The translations under genes were made by a program, and so were the position numbers. A stretch of DNA of 64,000 nucleotides. It comes from Variovorax sp. (GTDB lineage Bacteria; Pseudomonadota; Gammaproteobacteria; Burkholderiales; Burkholderiaceae_C). Below the pieces are notes generated by a model that saw only the letters and a program-made list of their open reading frames with translations, was not told where the DNA came from and searched no databases. Every line of letters begins with the position of its first letter. Within the stretch, counting starts at the first letter, position 1. Where the stretch lies: positions 1 to 64,000 of the forward strand of contig JAGIAI010000010.1 of the NCBI GenBank assembly GCA_017744935.1, read 5' to 3'. This document shows, one piece after another, positions 1 to 8,304 of this stretch.

Positions 1-137
1 ATCCACGCGATCACCGCGCCAAGAGGCCCGGTGGCACTCGCAAACGTGCGCGGCAGCGAGAAAATCCCCGCGCCCACCATGCCGCCCACCACCATCGCGG
101 TGAGTTGCATGCGGGACATCTTCTGTTCTGATGCCAT
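1..137 (-). CDS. APC-family amino-acid permease, N-terminal fragment
   Basis: Only the first 45 residues lie in the window; the gene runs off the left edge. The start is the ATG complementary to 135-137, preceded by a GAGG ribosome site. After a short polar N-terminus comes a first transmembrane helix carrying the glycine-rich VVGGMVGAGIFSLP motif, the substrate-binding break of helix 1 in the amino acid-polyamine-organocation superfamily. The following RTFASATGPLGAVIAW stretch is most like arginine:ornithine antiporters (ArcD/basic amino-acid antiporter group). Family assignment is secure; substrate is inferred from a short fragment. Confidence 0.75.
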   Translation of the reverse strand, partial: MASEQKMSRMQLTAMVVGGMVGAGIFSLPRTFASATGPLGAVIAW

Positions 138-297
138 TGAATCCTCGCTCCGTTGCGTTGGTCTGGCGAAGGCACAGCCGATGACTGATCGCGGCCGAGC
201 ATCGGACTGGGGTGAAAGCTTGTCAAGCCAGCACGAGATCAGCAGAGATAGGCCATTCGGCCACCATTGCACACGTGCGTGGATGACGCGCGAATGA

Positions 298-319
298 CGC
301 GCCGATGACCCGTGGCGCG
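298..319 (-). terminator. Possible terminator hairpin after the TPR-barrel gene
   Basis: CGCGCC (298-303) pairs with GGCGCG (314-319) around a 10-base loop, immediately beyond the stop codon of the minus-strand TPR-barrel gene. There is no T-run, so intrinsic termination is uncertain. Confidence 0.3.
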
Positions 320-1630
320 CTAGAAGCTCTTGCGCACGTTCAACCAGAACTCGGTCGAGCTGTAGTTGAAGCCGATCGAGTTGCTCTGGTCGCGGATCCA
401 CAGCAACTCGGGCCGCAGGCTCCATGTGGGAATGAATTCCCACACCAGATAGGCACCGACTTCGTAGAGGTTGTCGCGCCGCCGAAGGAACACGGTGTTA
501 TCGACTGTGTCCGGATGAAAGTGAATGTTGTCCGAGGCGTAGAGATCGCGCTCCCACCACACGAAGCCACCCCAGCTCAAAGTCTTGCTGACGGTGAAGT
601 CCAGCGCGGCAGTGGCGCCGAACACATTCGAATCGCCATCCGGCCGGCTGGTCGCGTAGTTGCGCCCTGCATGACCGGTGAGCGAGAAGCTGCCCTTGCC
701 ATCCATGAACGAATTCACCCAGCCGGCAGACAGCAGCGCAGTGGTCCGACTCAGATCACGCTCGCGGCCTTCGGGGTACCTGCGCCGCCGGATGTCGCCG
801 CCGAAAGTGAACTGGTTGTCCGGGTCGTAGCGCATCCGGTAGTCGGTGAAGATCGAGACGTCGTTGCGGTAGTTGCCGTCACCGCGGTAGCTGGTGCGTC
901 CCCTGAAGCCCGCGGAGAGGTTGTTCTCGCCGAGCGCCTTGCTGCCCGCGAGCCGCCATCGAAGGTCCTGGTCGCTGCGGCTGTCCGAGTTGTCGTAGTA
1001 GCGATAGCGCAAGTCCAGCGTGCCATCGACCGCATAGCCGTTCTGCAGCGCGTAGTTGAAGCCGCCGCCCCCGCGTGCGTTGTAGAAGGTGTCACGCCGG
1101 TCGCCGCCACCGAACGCCCGCGTGCCGACCGTCTCGTTCACGCGGTACTGTCCGATGCCCGTTTCCGCATAGCCGAAGCCCGACAGCGGCCTGCCATCGT
1201 CCAGTGACTGCCGCGCCGCCTGGTCGTAGACCTCGGCCTGCGAACGCACATCCGGCGGCAGGTTCTCGAAGCGCAGCACGGTCTCGAATTCGATCTTCGC
1301 GTCCGCATACTCGCCAAGCGCGAAGTAGGCCCGGCCGAGCCCGAGGTGCGCGGGCACGTAGTCCGGCCGCGCGACAAGGCTGCGTTGGAAGAGTGCCTTG
1401 GCCTTCTCTGGCTGCTGCGTGCCGAGCGCCGCCCGGCCCATCAGATAGTTGAAGTCGGCGTCGCTCGCGCTGGCACTCTCGAATGGGGAAAGGAGGCTGT
1501 AGGCGTCCTGGTACTTGCCACTGCGCACGAGTTCCTGCGCGCGGGCGATGTCCGGGTCGGCCGCGGAGGCAACGCTCGCGAACAACACCGACGACACCAC
1601 CAGCGCGTGCACGGTACGGATTTCGATCAT
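320..1630 (-). CDS. TPR-containing outer-membrane beta-barrel protein
   Basis: Predicted 436-residue exported protein. The ATG at 1630 is chosen because a GGAG site lies about nine bases upstream and it opens a clean signal peptide ending at VASAAD; a longer reading frame upstream has no such signal. Residues about 30-150 form TPR-like helical repeats (LVRSGKYQDAYSLL, YVPAHLGLGRAYFALGEY). The remaining part has alternating aromatic/polar strands, many Tyr-Arg pairs and a C-terminal Phe (NVRKSF), the usual outer-membrane barrel insertion signal. The layout resembles Slam/DUF560 surface-lipoprotein translocators, which also combine N-terminal TPRs and a barrel; no client lipoprotein is next to it, so the role is open. 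Confidence 0.65.
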   Translation of the reverse strand: MIEIRTVHALVVSSVLFASVASAADPDIARAQELVRSGKYQDAYSLLSPFESASASDADFNYLMGRAALGTQQPEKAKALFQRSLVARPDYVPAHLGLGRAYFALGEYADAKIEFETVLRFENLPPDVRSQAEVYDQAARQSLDDGRPLSGFGYAETGIGQYRVNETVGTRAFGGGDRRDTFYNARGGGGFNYALQNGYAVDGTLDLRYRYYDNSDSRSDQDLRWRLAGSKALGENNLSAGFRGRTSYRGDGNYRNDVSIFTDYRMRYDPDNQFTFGGDIRRRRYPEGRERDLSRTTALLSAGWVNSFMDGKGSFSLTGHAGRNYATSRPDGDSNVFGATAALDFTVSKTLSWGGFVWWERDLYASDNIHFHPDTVDNTVFLRRRDNLYEVGAYLVWEFIPTWSLRPELLWIRDQSNSIGFNYSSTEFWLNVRKSF

Positions 1631-1723
1631 CTCGAATGTCTCCTCGTGCCTTGCGACACCACCCAACGCGCTGCATTTAACACGCAGCACGCTACCCGCG
1701 CAACGCGATCGAAGAAGGGCGCG

Positions 1724-2770
1724 CTACGGTTTGCCGTTCTGCGACAGCAGGACGGCCACGGGCCTCGTGCCCGGAAACTCCGAGAAGATGATCGTCAGCA
1801 TCGCCGTGATCGGCACCGCGAGGAAGGCACCCGGCACGCCCCAGAGCGCCACCCATACCGCGAGACTCACGAGGATCGCGAAGGGACTCAGGTTGAGCGA
1901 ATTGCCCATGATGTACGGGTCGAGGAAGTTGCCGATCGCGAACTGCACCACCGTGAGCCACAGCATGATCGACAGCACATGGTTCGCGTCGCCGAACTGC
2001 GCCATCGCCATCGCGCCGGGCAGCAGCACGCTCAGCACCGAACCGATGTAGGGCACGTAGTTCAGCAGCGCGATCACCACCGCCCAGAACGGCGCGAACT
2101 CCAGCCCCATGATGCGCATGATCACCCAGCTCAATGCGCCGAGCAGCACGCCCAGCAGCGTCTTGAGCGCCAGATAGGCCCCGACCCGCGCATTGATATC
2201 GGCGATGACCTGCTTGATGCGCTGCGCGTGCTGTGGGCTCTGGGCGATTGCGTTGATCTTGGCTTCGAGGTGGCCTCGCTCGACCAGCAGGAAACAGGCG
2301 TAGAGCCCCACCACGACGAACGTTGCCACCAGCGACGACACCGACGACAGCGCCGAGCCCACGATGCGCTGCAGGCTCACTTGCGCGAACAGGTCGCGGC
2401 GCAGCGTGGTCCAGGTGGGCTCCGACTCGAAGCGCAGCCACACCGCCACCTTCTGCACCGCAGCGAGCAGCGATTCCTGATAGCGCGGCGCCTGCGCGAT
2501 CACGCTGTCCTTGTTGGCGATGATGGTGTAGACCACCATGCACAGGCCGAAGGCGATGATGAACACCGACAGCAGCGAAATGACCCATTGCGGCAGCTTG
2601 CGACCCACCACCGGAATGCCCTGGATCAGCCGCGCGATGCCGAGGATCACGTAGACCACGAAGACGCTGAACATGATCGGCACGAAGACATCGCGGCCGA
2701 TGTAGAACACCCAACCGATCATCAGCGCAATGGCGGTGCCATACACGAAGGTTTGGAATCGGTGATCCAT
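1724..2770 (-). CDS. AI-2E family transporter (PerM/TqsA-like)
   Basis: About 348 residues with two N-terminal hydrophobic hairpins, a central soluble segment (about residues 95-150) and further membrane segments, ending with the conserved PYIGSVLSVLLP and QFAIGNFLDPYIMGNSLNLSP regions typical of the AI-2E exporter family. Members are inner-membrane permeases, some exporting autoinducer-2 and others acting in ion or pH homeostasis; the substrate cannot be told from sequence. ATG at 2770 is used; a GTG at 2779 is the alternative but lies too near the AGGAG site. It is a single gene between two unrelated minus-strand genes. Confidence 0.85.
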   Translation of the reverse strand: MDHRFQTFVYGTAIALMIGWVFYIGRDVFVPIMFSVFVVYVILGIARLIQGIPVVGRKLPQWVISLLSVFIIAFGLCMVVYTIIANKDSVIAQAPRYQESLLAAVQKVAVWLRFESEPTWTTLRRDLFAQVSLQRIVGSALSSVSSLVATFVVVGLYACFLLVERGHLEAKINAIAQSPQHAQRIKQVIADINARVGAYLALKTLLGVLLGALSWVIMRIMGLEFAPFWAVVIALLNYVPYIGSVLSVLLPGAMAMAQFGDANHVLSIMLWLTVVQFAIGNFLDPYIMGNSLNLSPFAILVSLAVWVALWGVPGAFLAVPITAMLTIIFSEFPGTRPVAVLLSQNGKP

Positions 2771-2820
2771 CTTGGGCACAGCTCCTCGGGTTGTTCGTCG
2801 GTCGGCGATGGCGTCCGATC

Positions 2821-3750
2821 TTATGCGCGTTGCATGTCGCGCCGGCGTCCGCTCTTCGCGCGGGCCTCCAGATGTGCCACCAGCAGCTTCGCCGCAGGCG
2901 ACAGCTGGCGCTCGTCATGGAAGCAGATCGTGAAGCCGCGACGCGCCCAGCGGTCGGTGAGCGGAAGCACCTTCAGCCCATAGGCCGTCGCCATCGGCTG
3001 CGCGACCTCCTGCGGCACCACCGCGATGCCGAGATTGGCGCGCACGCAGCGCAGCGCCGCATCGAAGGTCGACACCACTGCGCGGTAGCCCAGCGGCTTG
3101 CCGATGATGGCCGCCGCCCGCCCGAGCATGGTGTGCACTGCCGTGTTGGCGGGAAGCCCGACATGATCGAAGTCCAGCGTGTCCTCGAAGGCGCAGCGCT
3201 TCCTGCGTGCAATTGGATGCTCTGTATGCGCGACGATCGAGAGCTGGTCGCTGCGGTAGGGCCGCGTCTGCAGACCTTCCAGATCGGCCGCGTCCCAGCA
3301 CACACCCACCGGCGCAAGTCCTTCGCGAATGCTGCGCACTAGGTCGCGGCTGAGCGATTCCTCGATGTCCACGCGGATGTCGCGATGCGCGGGCATCTGC
3401 AGGAAGTCCGCGATGTCGTCGGGCAGGAACTCCGCAATCGACGACACCGACGCCAGCACCCGCACCTGTCCCTTGATGCCCTTGCCGTAGGCCGCCATGT
3501 CGCGCGAAACGCGGTCCTGCCCTGCGAGCATCGCGCGGGCATGCTCCAGAAGGATCTCGCCCGCGCCGGTCGGCACCACGCCGCGCCGCTTGCGCTCGAC
3601 GAGCACATTGCCCACGACGCCTTCGAGCTGCGCGATCCGCTTGCTCACCGCCGAGGGGACGATGTGATGCTGCTCGGCGGCGCGCGCGATGTTCCGCGTT
3701 TCGCACACGGCGACGAAGAGGCGTAGCGTCGTGAGATCGAGATCGTGCAT
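2821..3750 (-). CDS. LysR-type transcriptional regulator
   Basis: About 309 residues. Residues 1-65 carry the winged helix-turn-helix (LRLFVAVCETRNIARAAEQ, PSAVSKRIAQLE), followed by a linker and the two-lobed LysR effector domain. The ATG at 3750 has an AAGGAG site five bases upstream. It diverges from the HMG-CoA-lyase-like / CoA-transferase / Bug operon starting at 3839, so it most likely controls that operon; LysR proteins normally regulate the divergent neighbour with a pathway metabolite as co-inducer. A perfect inverted repeat in the shared intergenic region supports this. Confidence 0.88.
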   Translation of the reverse strand: MHDLDLTTLRLFVAVCETRNIARAAEQHHIVPSAVSKRIAQLEGVVGNVLVERKRRGVVPTGAGEILLEHARAMLAGQDRVSRDMAAYGKGIKGQVRVLASVSSIAEFLPDDIADFLQMPAHRDIRVDIEESLSRDLVRSIREGLAPVGVCWDAADLEGLQTRPYRSDQLSIVAHTEHPIARRKRCAFEDTLDFDHVGLPANTAVHTMLGRAAAIIGKPLGYRAVVSTFDAALRCVRANLGIAVVPQEVAQPMATAYGLKVLPLTDRWARRGFTICFHDERQLSPAAKLLVAHLEARAKSGRRRDMQRA

Positions 3751-3776
3751 GGCGGCTCCTTGTGACATTCCGGATC

Positions 3777-3793
3777 GGAACGTCTGGCGTTCC
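3777..3793. promoter_or_regulatory. Inverted repeat, candidate LysR operator
   Basis: GGAACG-TCTGG-CGTTCC is a perfect 6-base dyad with a 5-base spacer in the 88-base gap between the LysR start (3750) and the divergent lyase start (3839). Size and position fit a LysR recognition site; binding is inferred. Confidence 0.45.
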
Positions 3794-3838
3794 AGAATAC
3801 CGCTTTGGCGATTGACCGGGAATCTCTAAAGTTCGCCC

Positions 3839-4786
3839 ATGACCAGGAGACATCCCCACTTGCCCGCGCATGCCGTGATCCGCGAAGTCGGCCTGCGCGA
3901 CGGCCTGCAGAGCATTGCGACCATCCTTCCCACCGATCAGAAGCGCGAATGGATCCGCGCGGCGCATGCCGCCGGCCAGCGCGAGATCGAGGTCGGCTCC
4001 TTCGTGCCGGCGCGGCTGCTGCCGCAACTGGCCGACACCGCGGAACTGGTTGCCTTCGCGAAGACCTTGCCGGGCTTCTTCGTCTCCGTGCTCGTGCCCA
4101 ACCTGCGCGGCGCCGAGAACGCGATCGCGTCCGAAGCCGACCTGATGATCGTGCCGCTCTCCGCGAGCCACGCACACAGCCTCGCCAACCTGCGCAAGAC
4201 GCCCGACGAGGTGGTGGCCGAGGTCGCACGCATTCGCGCCGCACGCGACTCTGGAGGGTCACGGACGCTGATTGAAGGCGGCGTCGGCACCGCCTTCGGC
4301 TGCACCATCCAGGGCCATGTCGACAAGTCCGAGGTGCTGCGACTGATGCAGGCTTTGCTCGACGCGGGCGCCGACCGCGTGAGCCTCGCCGACACGGTCG
4401 GCTACGCCGACCCGGCAATGGTCCGCGAGCTGTTCGAAGAAGCGATGAAGATTGCCGGCGATCGCTTCTGGTGCGGCCACTTCCATGACACGCGCGGCCT
4501 CGGGCTGGCCAATGTCTATGCCGCGCTGGAGGTCGGCGTGAGCCGCTTCGACGCCTGCCTCGCCGGCATCGGCGGCTGCCCGCATGCACCGGGCGCGAGC
4601 GGCAATGTGTCCACCGAAGACCTCGCCTACATGCTCGGCAGCATGCGCATCGACACCGGCATCGACATCGGCCGGCTTCTCGCACTGCGCGAACGCGTCG
4701 CCGGCTGGCTTTCCAACGAGACGCTGCACGGTTCGCTCTGGCAGGCGCATCTGCCCAAGACCTTCCCGCAAGCGCTGGCCGCCTGA
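3839..4786 (+). CDS. HMG-CoA lyase family enzyme (HMGL-like)
   Basis: 315 residues, one TIM barrel of the HMGL/DRE metallolyase family. The catalytic signatures are visible: R20-D21-G22 in GLRDGLQS, the metal-binding HFHDTRG, and the flexible-loop cysteine in GGCPHAPGASGNVSTEDL, which is close to the PROSITE HMG-CoA lyase pattern. Family members cleave 3-hydroxy-3-methylglutaryl-CoA or related branched 3-hydroxyacyl-CoAs to acetyl-CoA plus a ketoacid. The next gene is a CoA-transferase, so the pair could activate a dicarboxylate as its CoA ester and then cleave it; the true substrate may be a citramalyl- or methylglutaryl-type acid. No strong ribosome site precedes the ATG. Confidence 0.85.
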   Translation: MTRRHPHLPAHAVIREVGLRDGLQSIATILPTDQKREWIRAAHAAGQREIEVGSFVPARLLPQLADTAELVAFAKTLPGFFVSVLVPNLRGAENAIASEADLMIVPLSASHAHSLANLRKTPDEVVAEVARIRAARDSGGSRTLIEGGVGTAFGCTIQGHVDKSEVLRLMQALLDAGADRVSLADTVGYADPAMVRELFEEAMKIAGDRFWCGHFHDTRGLGLANVYAALEVGVSRFDACLAGIGGCPHAPGASGNVSTEDLAYMLGSMRIDTGIDIGRLLALRERVAGWLSNETLHGSLWQAHLPKTFPQALAA

Positions 4787-4814
4787 GCCGCGCCTCACCT
4801 TTCCGAGCATCCAC

Positions 4815-5969
4815 ATGAGCGATACATCTTCCCTGCCGCTGGCCGGCGTCCGCGTTGTCGAATTCACCCACATGGTCATGGGCCCGACTTGCGGAATGAT
4901 CCTTGCCGACCTTGGCGCCGAAGTCATCAAGATCGAGCCGCCCGGCGGCGACAAGACGCGCAAGCTGCCGGGCCTCGGCATCGGCTTCTTCCGGTCGTTC
5001 AACCGCAACAAGAAGAGCGTGGTGCTCGACATCACCACCGAGGAAGGCCGCGTCACCGCGACGGAGTTGATCGGCGATTGCGACGTGGTGCTGGAGAACT
5101 TCCGCCCGGGCCTGATGGAGAAGCTCGGCCTCGACTACGCGACGCTTTCGAAGAAGTATCCGCGTCTCATCTACGTCACGCACAAGGGCTTCCTGCCCGG
5201 CCCGTATGAACACCGCCTCGCGCTCGACGAGGTGGTGCAGATGATGGGCGGCCTCTCGTACATGACCGGCCCGGTGGGCCGTCCCCTGCGTGCGGGTACC
5301 TCGGTCAACGACATCATGGGCGGGATGTTCGGCGCGATAGGTGTGCTGGCTGCCCTGCGCGAGCGCGATGCCACGGGCCGTGGCCAGGAAGTGCAGAGCG
5401 CGCTGTTCGAGAACTGCGTGTTCCTGAGCTCGCAGCACATGCAGCAGTTCCTGATGACCGGAGAGCCGCCGCCGCCGATGCCTTCGCGCGTGTCGGCCTG
5501 GAGCGTGTACGACGTCTTCACGCTGGCAGAAGGCGAACAACTCTTCATCGGCGCGGTGAGCGACAAGCAGTTCAACACGCTTTGCCACGTGCTGGAGCGG
5601 CCGGACCTGCTGGAGCGCCCGGAATTCGTCGACAACACATCGCGCGTCGCCGTGCGACCCGCATTGCTTGCGACGCTGGGCGAGATCCTCGTTCAGCATC
5701 GCGTCGAGGAACTCACGCCCAAGCTCGAAGCCGCGGGCATCCCCTACGCGCCGATCATGCGACCCGAGCAACTGGTCGAGGACCCGCACCTGAAGGCCAG
5801 CGGCGGTCTCGCACCGATGACGACCGAAGACGGCAGCGTCACCGATGTCGTGCTGTTGCCGCTGCTGATGGGTGGCCGCAGGCCCGGCGTGCGATCACCG
5901 CTGCCGAAGCCCGGCGAGCACAACGAGGAAATCCTCTCGAGACTCGCGTCGGTACGACAGCCGGCCTGA
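4815..5969 (+). CDS. CaiB/BaiF (family III) CoA-transferase
   Basis: 384 residues. The N-terminal Rossmann-like motif LADLGAEVIKIEPPGGDKTR, the VVLENFRPGLMEKLGLDY segment and the C-terminal KPGEHNEEIL are family III CoA-transferase hallmarks; the likely catalytic Asp lies in VNDIMGGMFG. These enzymes move CoA between an acyl-CoA donor and a free carboxylate without covalent acetyl intermediates. It starts 28 bases after the lyase gene and precedes a Bug receptor, giving a compact uptake-activate-cleave operon for an organic acid. The donor/acceptor pair is not predictable. Confidence 0.9.
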   Translation: MSDTSSLPLAGVRVVEFTHMVMGPTCGMILADLGAEVIKIEPPGGDKTRKLPGLGIGFFRSFNRNKKSVVLDITTEEGRVTATELIGDCDVVLENFRPGLMEKLGLDYATLSKKYPRLIYVTHKGFLPGPYEHRLALDEVVQMMGGLSYMTGPVGRPLRAGTSVNDIMGGMFGAIGVLAALRERDATGRGQEVQSALFENCVFLSSQHMQQFLMTGEPPPPMPSRVSAWSVYDVFTLAEGEQLFIGAVSDKQFNTLCHVLERPDLLERPEFVDNTSRVAVRPALLATLGEILVQHRVEELTPKLEAAGIPYAPIMRPEQLVEDPHLKASGGLAPMTTEDGSVTDVVLLPLLMGGRRPGVRSPLPKPGEHNEEILSRLASVRQPA

Positions 5970-6007
5970 CGCGAACAGAAGACAACACAAGACCACGGAG
6001 ACAAGAC

Positions 6008-6988
6008 ATGACCCCATCGATTTCGATCTCTCGCCGCACGCTGCTGGGACTCGCCGCGTCAGCGGCGGCTGGCGCCGCCCTTCCCGCTTTCGCGCAGCCG
6101 GAAAAGCCGGTGCGCATCATCCTGCCGATCAGCGCCGGCTCGGGTGTCGATGTGATCGCGCGATCCGCGTCCCCGGCATTGACCAAGACCCTCGGCCAGC
6201 CAGTGGTCATCGAGAACCTGCCCGGTGCAGGCGGCATCACCGGCGCTGCAGCGGTTGCCAAGGCCGCACCCGATGGACTGACGCTCGGCCTGTTCTCGAA
6301 CAACCACGTCATCAACCCGGCGGTCTACAAGAAGATGCCTTTCGACGCGGTCAACGACTTCACGCCCATCAGCGTGATCGGCGCAACGCCGCTGGTGCTG
6401 GTCGCGACGAAGAGCCTGCCGGCGAAGAACGCCCGGGAACTCATCGCGCTGCTGCGCGCCAAGCCGGAGGAATACAACTACGCCTCGTCGGGCAACGGCA
6501 CGGTGATCCACCTGGCCGCGGAACTGTTCCTCGATCAGGCAAACGTCAAGGCACGCCACATTCCATACAAAGGGACCGGCCCGATGGTGACGGACCTGAT
6601 CGGCGGCCAGGTGCAGTTCGGCGTCGTGGCGCTTCCCGCCATCCAGCAGCACCTCAAGAGCGGTGCGGTGCAGGCCATCGGCCTCTGCGGCGCGAAACGC
6701 TCGCCGGCCGCGCCGGACATCCCGACCATCGCGGAACAGGGCCTGCCCGACTACGACATCGAAGGCTGGTTCGCCGTGGTCGGCCCCGCGAAGATGGCGC
6801 CTGCCGACACCAAGCGCGTGCACGATGCCTTCGTGAAGGCCTTCGAGAGCACCGACGTGATCGAAGCGATGAACAAGCAGGGCAATGTGATCAAGCCCAC
6901 TTCGCCGGAAGAAGCCGCGAAGTTCTTCCGCAGCGAGGCGGCGCGCTACGCCGCACTCGCGCGGAAGGCGAACGTCTCGCTGGACTGA
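6008..6988 (+). CDS. Tripartite tricarboxylate transporter substrate-binding protein (Bug/TctC)
   Basis: 326 residues. The N-terminus has a twin-Arg run (SRRTLLGLAASAAA) and signal cleavage near PAFAQ, so Tat export is possible. The mature protein has the Bug-family pattern: VRIILPISAGSGVDVIARS, the conserved VIENLPGAGGITGAAAVAKA ligand loop and SSGNGTVIHLAAELF. Bug receptors bind organic acids in the periplasm; no TctA/TctB membrane subunits are adjacent, which is common in Burkholderiales where orphan receptors abound. It is the last gene of the lyase/CoA-transferase operon and probably supplies its substrate. Confidence 0.9.
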   Translation: MTPSISISRRTLLGLAASAAAGAALPAFAQPEKPVRIILPISAGSGVDVIARSASPALTKTLGQPVVIENLPGAGGITGAAAVAKAAPDGLTLGLFSNNHVINPAVYKKMPFDAVNDFTPISVIGATPLVLVATKSLPAKNARELIALLRAKPEEYNYASSGNGTVIHLAAELFLDQANVKARHIPYKGTGPMVTDLIGGQVQFGVVALPAIQQHLKSGAVQAIGLCGAKRSPAAPDIPTIAEQGLPDYDIEGWFAVVGPAKMAPADTKRVHDAFVKAFESTDVIEAMNKQGNVIKPTSPEEAAKFFRSEAARYAALARKANVSLD

Positions 6989-6992
6989 GGGA

Positions 6993-7598
6993 TCAGAGCG
7001 CCCAAGTCGCGGCGAGTGAAGGACGCTTTCGTGCTTCCTCGTACCACGCGGCGACCTTCGGATGCGCCCCTCGCCAGTCGAAGCCGCGAAAGCGCAGGTC
7101 CAGGTACCAGAGTGCACAGGCGACCGCGATGATCCCGATGTCGAGCGGTCCGCCGAGCAGCGCCGGTTCTGCTTCGAGATGGTCGAGCGACGTGGTTGCC
7201 TTGTCGAGCTGTCCCGCGCGCCAGTCGGCCCAGCGCAGGTTCTCGGGGCGCGCGACGTCCTCATAGCGGGCCAGCAGCGCAGCGTCGAGGATGCCGTCGC
7301 CGAGCGACTGCAGCGTCAGGGTACGCCAGCGGTCGCTTCCGCTCGCGGGGAAGAGGCTCCCCTTCGCAAGATCGTTGAGGTATTCGCAGATCACCCGGCT
7401 GTCGTAGAGCACCATTCCATCGTCGGTGATGAAGGTCGGCACCTTGCCCAGCGGGTTCTTCGCGATGATCTCGCGATCGCGCGTGACCGGATTGGCATTG
7501 GACGGCAGCAGCCGCACTCGATCGTTGAGGCCGAGTTCATGCGCGGTGACGAGGCACTTGCGCACGTACGGGGAGAAGGGAGAAAAGTAGATCTGCAT
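6993..7598 (-). CDS. Glutathione S-transferase family protein
   Basis: 201 residues: an N-terminal thioredoxin-like half with the active-site start SPFSPYVRK, the glutathione-binding NPLGKVPTFITDDG and the DSRVICEYL motif, then an all-helical C-terminal half. The ATG at 7598 has an AGGAAG site six bases upstream. It lies just downstream of the Rieske dioxygenase subunits on the same strand, so it may handle reactive products or lyase steps of the same aromatic pathway; alternatively it is a general detoxification enzyme. Confidence 0.87.
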   Translation of the reverse strand: MQIYFSPFSPYVRKCLVTAHELGLNDRVRLLPSNANPVTRDREIIAKNPLGKVPTFITDDGMVLYDSRVICEYLNDLAKGSLFPASGSDRWRTLTLQSLGDGILDAALLARYEDVARPENLRWADWRAGQLDKATTSLDHLEAEPALLGGPLDIGIIAVACALWYLDLRFRGFDWRGAHPKVAAWYEEARKRPSLAATWAL

Positions 7599-7622
7599 CA
7601 AGGCTTCCTGGGTTTCAGCGCG

Positions 7623-8294
7623 CTACACCCAGATCTGCAGCACGTAGTCGAACGGCGCCTGCCCGTTGAAGAGATCGACCCGCTGCAGCGAAATGCGCAG
7701 TGCGCCGCCGGCATGGCGCACCAGCGTGTGGCGGTAGGTGCCGCCGAAGTGCCGCACGTCATCGCGGCGCAGCTCCATCATCTGGAAGCGCGAGCGCACC
7801 TGGATCGTCCCGCCGTCCGCCGATTCGATCGCGACATTGCCGACGATGTGATTCGTCTCCCACATCGGCGCCTGCGACCACGCATTGGGATGCGAGACGC
7901 GGCCCTTGCGGATCTCCATCATCAGCTTGTCCTCGGCAAAGATGGATGGCGAGCCTTCCCACTCGGTCTGCTCCGGCGTGACCGGCATCCAGTAGATGCC
8001 GCGTTCGTCGAACAGGTCCATCCACGCCTGCCAGAGCTTGCGGTCGAGCAGTTCGGCCTGCAGGTAGAGCAACTGCTCGACCTCGCGCTGCAGATCGTTG
8101 CCGGCGACGAGGCCGGCGCGTGGCACATCGGTGGCCGACGGCACCGGTGCGCGCGGCGAATGGTCGGGCGCGAGCGCCTGCGCGCCGGTGGGCGCATCGC
8201 TGCGGCCGCCTTCGATCACCACGTCCTGCGCAAGCAGGTGCTCGAAGTCCGGGCCGGCGTCAGGGATCGCAGAGGGGGTCTTGCTTGCGGTCAT
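7623..8294 (-). CDS. Aromatic ring-hydroxylating dioxygenase, beta (small) subunit
   Basis: 223 residues. The C-terminal 160 residues match the cystatin-like ring-hydroxylating beta-subunit fold (LQREVEQLLYLQAELLDRK, FDERGIYWMPVTPEQ, RFQMMELRRDDVRHFGGTYRH). The first about 55 residues are a low-complexity extension not usual in the family. The subunit packs against the Rieske alpha subunit and is generally structural. It starts 10 bases after the alpha gene, so the two are co-translated. Confidence 0.9.
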   Translation of the reverse strand: MTASKTPSAIPDAGPDFEHLLAQDVVIEGGRSDAPTGAQALAPDHSPRAPVPSATDVPRAGLVAGNDLQREVEQLLYLQAELLDRKLWQAWMDLFDERGIYWMPVTPEQTEWEGSPSIFAEDKLMMEIRKGRVSHPNAWSQAPMWETNHIVGNVAIESADGGTIQVRSRFQMMELRRDDVRHFGGTYRHTLVRHAGGALRISLQRVDLFNGQAPFDYVLQIWV

Positions 8295-8304
8295 GGCCCT
8301 TCCC

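Noticed and set aside
305..1207. Long open frame on the plus strand opposite the TPR-barrel gene
   Set aside because: Shadow of a high-GC gene: Arg/Ala/Val-biased, no start signal, no domain; the minus-strand product has a signal peptide and repeats.
1346..2983. 545-codon plus-strand frame across three minus-strand genes
   Set aside because: Spans intergenic gaps and has His/Arg-rich antisense composition typical of GC-skewed third positions.
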